A DNA stretch of 64,000 nucleotides, taken from NCBI GenBank assembly GCA_019454045.1, contig SKCR01035580.1, positions 62,001-126,000 on the forward strand, read 5' to 3'. This stretch comes from Zanthoxylum bungeanum (taxonomy: Eukaryota > Streptophyta > Magnoliopsida > Sapindales > Rutaceae). Under the pieces are notes generated by a model. That model made no database searches, was not told the origin of the DNA, and saw nothing but the letters and a program-made list of their open reading frames with translations. Position 1 is the stretch's first letter; each line of letters begins with the position of its first letter. The position numbers and the translations under genes are program-made. Below, piece after piece: positions 57,257 through 64,000 of the stretch.

Positions 57257-57956
57257 GGGGTGGAAATTTAAAAGTTTGTTTGTAGGGGCACAAAGTTTGA
57301 ATAGATTTTAAAATTGAAGAGAAGGGTTCACATATTTCGCTCATTTTCCTGTAGTGTAATTCTGGAGCGGTGGAGCCGCTCTCGAAATAAGGAGAAAAGA
57401 CTATAAGACAACTGAATTGGCCAGTCTTAAAAGAACAAGATTATTGTGTTTGACATTGTTAATTTATTTCTTTTTAATTAAAAAAGCATTTGATTATATT
57501 TTAAGAACTGTTATGACGTGTGTGGGTCATTTTTCATGTAGGTATAATTAACTCTTTTATTATTTTATTTTTTCATTTGTTATTAATTACTAATTTTATT
57601 TGTTCTAGTATATGATGATTGAATCAACAAAGAATCACGATCCTCCAAGCACATGAACAGTTATAAGATTGAGTCTCATCAATTTTTGGTAGCATTGTAA
57701 TATCCCCCTCCATTTTGGAAATTAAACAGTCTGTCTTTGATTCATTCCACACACCAAATAACTTTGTTGCAGCTGAACGGCCAACTTCATAAACTTGTGT
57801 AACTAGCCTTGGATTTGGAGATTAATTTCATAATCTAACATTACTAAATTATGTCAAATGCTAATACATATTCTTCAGGTTATTTTTCCAAGTCCTGTTT
57901 GCAGATTTCATTTTATAATCTTTGGAAATTTTCCCACTCCAGAATTTTCCAAGAAA
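57257..57956. other. Spacer between divergent TMK remnants
   Basis: AT-rich, no gene or element recognised. It holds the presumed promoter of the plus-strand TMK copy that starts at 57957; no clear TATA box is assigned. Confidence 0.5.
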
Positions 57957-60754
57957 ATGAAGATAGGTATTTTTCTCCTTTTTTTCCTTCTATCTCTCAA
58001 TACTCTCTCAGTCTTCTCCCTCTCCAGCCAAGATGTTGCAGCCATGCAAGCTCTCAAAACCGAGATGGTATATTAAGTGTCGGGTGTATATGTCATCTCT
58101 CTCATAGCAGGCGGGCCCCACAACTGTGTGGGGCCCGCCTATTGTGAGAGAGATAACATATACACCCGACACATAATATAATTTTCCCTCAAAACCAGCA
58201 TAGTAAACCCGGAAACATTAAATCGGACTGACCCGGACCCGTGTGAATGGAATTACATTAAGTGCTCGGATAACCGGGTAACCCATATTCAAATAAGCCG
58301 CCGTAGTCTGACAGGAAGCCTCCCTCCTGACCTCAAAAACCTCTCTTCATTGAAAATACTGGATGTATCAAAAAACTTTCTCACAAAGCGGATTCCAAGT
58401 CTTGCTGTGCTGAGTTCTCTTCAGGTGGCTTTCTTAAGTAACAATTTTTTCACATCTATACCCAATGATCTCTTTTCCGGATTATCTTCTTTGAAATCTG
58501 TAACTCTTGATTTTAATCCATTCTCTGACTGGGAAATACCTGAAAGTTTGAAAGATGCCACAGAGTTGCAGACTTTTTCCGCAAACCTGGCAAATATTTC
58601 AGGGACTATTCCTGATTTTCTAGGGGGAGATAATTTTTCAAAATTGATGCATTTGCATTTAATTATCAACAATCTTGAAGGGTCAATTCCTTCTAGTTTT
58701 GGAAAGTCTTCAATTCAAACACTTAGGTTGAATAGCCAATGGAGTCATTCTAAGCTCAACGGATCACTTGAAGTGTTCCGAAACACGATTACTTTAACTC
58801 AGCTCTGGCTTGATATTAGTAGTTTTACAGGCCCTTTGCCAGATTTCTCAAGGCTTACCAGTCTGAAAGAATTGAACTTGAGGAGCAATGGGTTGACGGG
58901 GATTGTTCCTTGGTATTTGGTTAATCTCCCTAGTCTTACTTCTATCAGTTTGGGTAACAATTTTTTCCAGGGTCCGGTCCCAGAGTTTAAAACTTCTAAA
59001 GTTGAAGTGGATATCACTCCTGGATCAAATAGCTTTTGCTTAGATGATCCAGGTGCCCCCTGTGATTGTCGTGTCAATATTTTGCTGTCAATTGCAAAAG
59101 CTATGGGTTTCCCGCTAGTGCTTGCAAAGAGTTGGAGAGGAAATGATCCTTGTAATGGCTCTCAGGATTGGAAGGGGATCGGATATAATGGAGGAGGAAA
59201 CATTACTGTAGTTAATTTCCAGAATTTGGGGCTTATGGGTTCGGTTACTTCAGATTTCTCTCTGCTTACATCGCTTGATCCTTTCTGATAACACTCTTAG
59301 TGGTACTATTCCAAATGAGCTAACTTCTCTGCCTAATCTTAATGTGTTAGATGTCTCCAACAACCATCTTTCTGGTAAAGTACCAACGTTCAGGTAAAAT
59401 GTGATGGTCAAAACTAATGGGAACCCTGTATTGAACGAGATGATAGTTTCCTAGGAGCACCTCTAGATAACAACAAAGTCAACATTCATTTTGGAGGTAG
59501 TGGTAACCGTAAAAATTCCAAGACTAGAATTGTGTTAGTTTCTGTATTGACTGGTGCAGCTTTCGGGTTTTTTATTGTTGGATTAAGCTTCTGTTTGTAT
59601 AAGAGGAAAAGAAAACAATCTCATATGATACATCGACGAAAAATTGGTTCAATGAGATCTCAAGATGCTAGGACAAGTAACATTCATTTCATTGGGGTTG
59701 GAAACACTGTTTTTTCAATTAAAATCTTGAGGGAAGTAACCAGCAATTTTAGTGAGCAAAACATACTGGGAAGAGGTGAATTTGGAATTGTTTACAAAGG
59801 GGAATTACAAGACGGGACAAAGATAGCAGTGAAAAGAATGGAAGTTGAAATTGTAAGTGAGCGACTCTTGAAACAATTCAAGTCTGAGATTGCAGTTCCG
59901 AACAAGGTTCAGCACCGCCACTTGGTAGCTCTTCTCGGTTACTTCTTGGATGGTAAAGAGAGACTGCTTGTTTATGAATTCATGTCAGAGGGAACACTCA
60001 GTAGACATCTTTTCAACTGGAAGAATGAAGGACTGAAACCACTTGATTGGTCCAGAAGATTGATCATTGCCTTGGATGTTGAAAGAGGTGTTTGTTAGCA
60101 TCATATTCTCAAAATGGATTTTGATGATATAACACTACAAGTCTTTGACGCGCATTAGCGGACATATATTACAAAAAAGATGTCGAAGCATATTGGTAGT
60201 GAAGAGCAATGGATGTGAAGACTCGAGCAACAAACGTCTAATATTCTTCTCGGAGATGATATGCAGGCTAAAGTGGGAAACATTCAACTGAGACAAGGGT
60301 TGCAGGAACTTTTGGGTACCTTGCTCCGGAATACATAGGTAAATTTAATTATATTTTACATTCATTTTCTTTCTTCCTTTTCTGAACAGAACATAATGTT
60401 GAAATCTATTTCTCTTATATTTTGACAGTGACTGGTAGAGTTACAGCAAAAGTTGATGTGTTTAGCTTTGGAGTAATATTAATGGAGTTAATAACTGGAA
60501 GAAAAGTTATTGATGAAACTGATCAGTCAGATCCCGAAAATATCATATACCTTCTAACATGGTTCCGAACAATGAATATGAATCAAGATACATTCATAAT
60601 GGCCGTGGACAAAACAATCGAGCTCGACAGAGGAACTATTTTCACTGTAAGGAAGGTGGCCGAGTTAGCTGACCATTGTTGTGCGATCGAGCCTTACAAG
60701 AGACCTGACTTGTCTCGTGTCGTGAACATTCTCTCCTTTCTAGCGGGGCTGTGA
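57957..60754 (+). pseudogene. TMK-like receptor kinase, heavily disrupted
   Basis: Plus-strand paralogue. Signal peptide MKIGIFLLFFLLSLNTLSVF, then a 126-bp MITE in exon 1 (58062-58187) that brings an in-frame stop. LRRs and second cap (SWRGNDPC) follow to 59288. A frameshift lies near 59275, a TAA at 59395-59397, and another frameshift near 59435. The transmembrane and kinase N-lobe are readable (LTGAAFGFFIVGLSFCLY, GRGEFGIVYKG, IAVKRM). After DVERGVC a stop occurs (60096-60098), and about 140 bp of unrelated sequence replace the HRD catalytic loop; the DFG segment is deleted too. Intron 60339-60428 is at the family position, and exon 2 (60429-60754) is open ([18 protein letters not shown]), with a shortened C terminus. 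Confidence 0.9.
58062..58187. mobile_element. Mutator-type MITE, hairpin, 126 bp, in exon 1
   Basis: Flanked by CTCAAAACC on both sides (58053-58061 and 58188-58196), a perfect 9-bp duplication. The arms are nearly fully complementary, including AGGCGGGCCCCACA and TGTGGGGCCCGCCT around a 4-base loop, and GTGTCGGGTGTATATG with its complement. The right end reads GGAAAATTATATTATG on the minus strand, like Mutator ends. Nine-base duplications fit the Mutator superfamily. Confidence 0.9.
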
Positions 60755-60980
60755 AAATCATGCCTCCTGCAGAATGTTTCATCAGATTATCACTATCCAA
60801 TTACGTGATGTCACGTGTTATGATGTCTGCTTTTGCGAGTAATTTTTTGGTACTATTGGTGTGCTGGTGATGTGGTACCATTAATCAATAAATATATAAT
60901 ATGTGTCGTTATAGTAAATATAACTATCATTTATTTAATTATTTTTTTACTATTTTAAAACATATCAAGATATTAATGAG

Positions 60981-62995
60981 TGTTAGAGTGTATGCCTTAA
61001 AACTTGTTATGCATGTTATAGTTTAAGCCGTAATGTTTCGTAATACAATTTATTATTTATTAATAAAAGACATTTGTTTTATAAACATTGTTACATCAAT
61101 ATTTTATGTGTATGTCTAGAGACATTATATCAGATAAATATTGTTAATTCAAAAGGCATTTGTAATTATGAGAGAAAACGATATTTATAATAATAAGTCT
61201 CAAATTAAGTTCTTGGTAAAAAGTGATTATTATACATGACAATAATGTATCACTCGACCAATATTATTATGTGTCACCTAAATTTACATTTAATATTAAT
61301 AGAATGGATTATGAGTCTTATATTATAAGGACACAGACAATACATATCATCATTAGTAGAATGAAATATCAAACACGACCATAGAAGCGTAAGATCACAT
61401 GGTAATATTATCTAAGGTCGTTAATCTTCGTAATAATACATTAATATTGTTATATCATCTTACCTAAGATCACATGTTGACTTGTACGATAGTACTTATG
61501 ATTCATTATTATATCAACATTCGACTAAGCACGTCATTTGAATAAATGCTAGATGGTCTTGAGCTAATAACGTACGAAGTCATATGTTTTTAAAGAAGGG
61601 ATCTGATGGCTTTGATAATAGAACCTATAGATGTTTCAAGGAAACTCAAATATATACAAGTATTTGGTCAAAGCAGTCGATATCTTAGAGATATCAAATC
61701 CACAAGATTGAGTTTTGAAATATATCGAGTTGTAAGGATTTGACCTAACCATGATCCCAAACTCGATAAGGAACATAAATATCGAAAAGAATGAGATGGC
61801 ATACTCGAAGTGTATTCAAGGAGGTTCATATGATTTCTCACTTCATTTATCGAGTAGGGGTCATGGCATGTTGTTACGCGTTTTACCTATGGTCTGTAGG
61901 ATATCATATAGATAAAATATTAAAAAGTTAATGTCATCATATTGCTACTTGATAATGAACATGGGATGGTCGCACAAATATAGTTCTCGTATATGTTACA
62001 AATTTAAGGATATTTATTAAAATTTAATTAATGATGATTTTGACAATTAATATGAAAATTAGATTTTCAATTAAAATAAGATTTTCTAATAAGATTAAGA
62101 TATTCGGAATATTTCGGAAATATTAATTTGATTAATAAATTTGAAATATAAAATTTAGATTTAATTGTTTAAATAAATATTTGATATTTATATTAAATAA
62201 ATTAAATTAAATTTTGATTAATTGTTATTAAAAATTAAGTAAGTTCAAATTATTTAATAGTTAATTAATTATTGGACTAAATAACATTTAATTTATTGGG
62301 TTTTAATTTAGTGGGCTAGCACCTTAATTAATTAGAGTCCTAATATATATTAAATATGAAGTCTTATTTGATAAGGAATTCTTATTTAATTAAGTTTTCT
62401 AATTTAATTTTGAAAGAATCTTATAGAGACCAATTTGATTTGGAGAGTTCTTGGATTGTCTTTATTGTATTGAGATACATATAAAATAATCCATAGTCTA
62501 TTTAAGGGGTAAAAATTCGGCCAAGGGGTATTGAATTCCTTATTGGCTGAAACTTGCTCTATCTCTCTCTCTTTTTGGTTGTTCCAAGTTTGCTCTAAGA
62601 TTAAATCAAATAAAATTTGTTTCTTTGATCCATAATCTAAGACTTCAACATCCAAGAAAGGAAATTATGTTCTTTGTTCTCCAAGTGTGAGCAATTTGTT
62701 CGTAGAAGAGTTCTAGTGTGTCAACTAGATGTACAACGCTTGGTGCACTACTACAAAGGAAAAATTAAAAAGGAAATTCAAGAAGGCTCAGGAAAACAAT
62801 AAACGCATTCAGATATGATTACTTTGTTGTTGGTTTTTATTTATGTTGATCAATAAATTATTTACATGCATGTTTAAAATTAATAGAGATCAATTTTATT
62901 GGTATATTTGTTTACATCAAGAACAACATATTCACGATCCTTAAAGTGGTTTTGGAAGAAAATTTTAAATTCCTGTCATATGGATGCTTCTGTGC
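60981..62995 (+). repeat. Probable copia LTR (solo or truncated)
   Basis: It begins TGTTAGAGTGTATGCCTTAA, the usual opening of a common group of plant copia LTRs, and proceeds as a 2 kb noncoding, AT-rich block with a TATTTAAGGGG tract near 62499 and an AAATTTTAAATTCC-like end near 62970. No PBS or gag follows. The right edge (CTAAC near 62995) and target duplications are uncertain. The stretch 60755-60980 before it is 3' flank of the TMK pseudogene. Confidence 0.5.
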
Positions 62996-63181
62996 TAACC
63001 TCAAAACCTTACAATGGGTTATTACATTAGTGACGTGATAACACCATTATATAATAGAATTATTCCTGCTTGTGTTGTATATTGTATAAACCTCTATATA
63101 ATTTTATGTTATATTGATATAGTATCTTGATATTGTCTTAATGGAATTCAAAAATCCTGATAAGGGTAAGTAATGAAACGT

Positions 63182-64000
63182 CACTACAAGAAAACTGCCA
63201 AATAGCGACGGAAAAATCCGTAGCTAATTCGTCGCTAATTGGCCATTAGAGACGGAATAGCGACGGAAAAATTCCGTCTCTATTTTGTTGGTCGCAAAAA
63301 AATAGCGACGGAAATATATCATCCGTCGCTAAAGTTAGCGACGGATGGAAATTCCGTCTCTATATAGCGACAGAATGTCCGTCTCTAATTAGCGACAGTT
63401 AGTATTCCGTCGCTAAATAGCAACGGAAAATTTCGTTTCTGATTAGAGACGGAATTTCCATCCGTCGCTATTTAGCGACGGAAATTCCGTCTCTATAATT
63501 TTTTTGAAAAAAAAATTAAAAACTGAAATTTTAAAATTTTAGATAGGCGGGAAATTTAAAATTTTAAAAATATTTTGCGACGGAATATTTCCCTAGCTAT
63601 TCCGTAGCTATAATTTTTTTTTGAAAAAAAATTAAAAATTTTAAAATTTTAGAGAGGCGGAAATTTAAAATTTTATAATTTTGAAAATATTTAACAACGG
63701 AATATTTCCGTAGCTATTCCGTAGCTATATATTTTTTTTTTTTGAAAAAAAAATTAAAAACGAAAATTTTGAAATTTTAGAGAGGCGGGAAATTTAAAAT
63801 TTTAAAAATATATGAAACTTTTAAAATTTTAAAAATGAAAAAATTTTATAATTTTAGAAAAGAAAAAATTTAAAATTTTAGAAAGGAATTTTTTTAAATT
63901 TTAGAGAGGTTGGAAATTTAATAATTATATAGATATGAAATTTATAAATTGTAGAGATATGAAATTTTTAAATTTTATATAAGGGAAAATTTTAAAAATT
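63182..64000. mobile_element. CACTA (En/Spm) transposon terminus, runs off the window
   Basis: CACTACAAGAAAACTGCC at 63182-63199 is a classic CACTA terminal repeat; the 3 bases before it are CGT (the other flank is outside). From 63206 to 63495 there is a dense array of the subterminal word AGCGACGGAA and its complement TTCCGTCGCT, in both orientations, the binding-site type used by CACTA transposases. The transposase genes, if any, lie beyond 64000. Confidence 0.92.
63490..63840. repeat. About 115-bp tandem repeat in the CACTA subterminal region
   Basis: Three imperfect units, each with a TTTTTTTGAAAAAAAA tract, an AGAGGCGGGAAATTTAAAA-type block and the words CGACGGAATATTTCC and AGCTATTCCGTAGCTA. 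The third unit loses the last block and grades into AT-rich sequence. Confidence 0.75.

Noticed and set aside
1..64000. CRISPR arrays, bacterial operons, tRNA or rRNA genes
   Set aside because: None seen. The regular repeats present are LTR, MITE or transposon arrays, and the tRNA-like words are primer-binding sites.

Overview
This is nuclear DNA from a flowering plant, almost certainly a eudicot. The evidence is a family of TMK-type leucine-rich-repeat receptor kinases with a conserved intron, plus dense nested Ty1/copia and Ty3/gypsy LTR retrotransposons, Mutator-like and PIF/Harbinger-like elements and one CACTA end. No bacterial operons, CRISPR arrays, rRNA or tRNA genes are visible. All homology calls come from recognising motifs by eye; no database was searched.

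Layout. 1-3752: the 3' end of a copia element (RNase H, then a 2.4 kb LTR) butted against an inverted piece of a related LTR. 4573-7633 (minus): the one apparently intact host gene, a TMK-like receptor kinase with two exons. 8034-51517: a 43.5 kb retrotransposon nest. Its outer element is a pol-less, Tat-like gypsy element. Its 5' LTR (8039-18326, broken by two later insertions) and 3' LTR (50343-51512) are flanked by the same 5-bp duplication, ATATA. Inside lie a degenerate 6.7 kb copia element, four solo LTRs, a LARD-like element with 2.6 kb LTRs and a noncoding interior, a truncated LTR of another family, and an Athila-like gypsy element on the minus strand. The Athila-like element has lost RT, RNase H and the integrase core, and carries an intronless LOG-like (cytokinin-activating enzyme) pseudogene and an intact 182-codon ORF of unknown identity.

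52434-55130 (minus): a second TMK paralogue with three frameshifts; a Mutator-like element sits about 170 bp upstream of its start. 57083-57256 (minus): a C-terminal scrap of another TMK copy. 57957-60754 (plus): a third TMK paralogue, destroyed by a 126-bp Mutator-type MITE in exon 1, frameshifts, a nonsense codon and loss of the kinase catalytic loop. 60981-62995 is probably another LTR. 63182 to the window end is the terminus of a CACTA transposon.

Reading together: the region was a small TMK tandem cluster. One retrotransposon landed in an AT-rich spacer between two members and became a landing pad for at least seven later insertions, while other cluster members decayed. The most unusual item is the Athila-like element that carries host-derived sequence where its polymerase genes should be.
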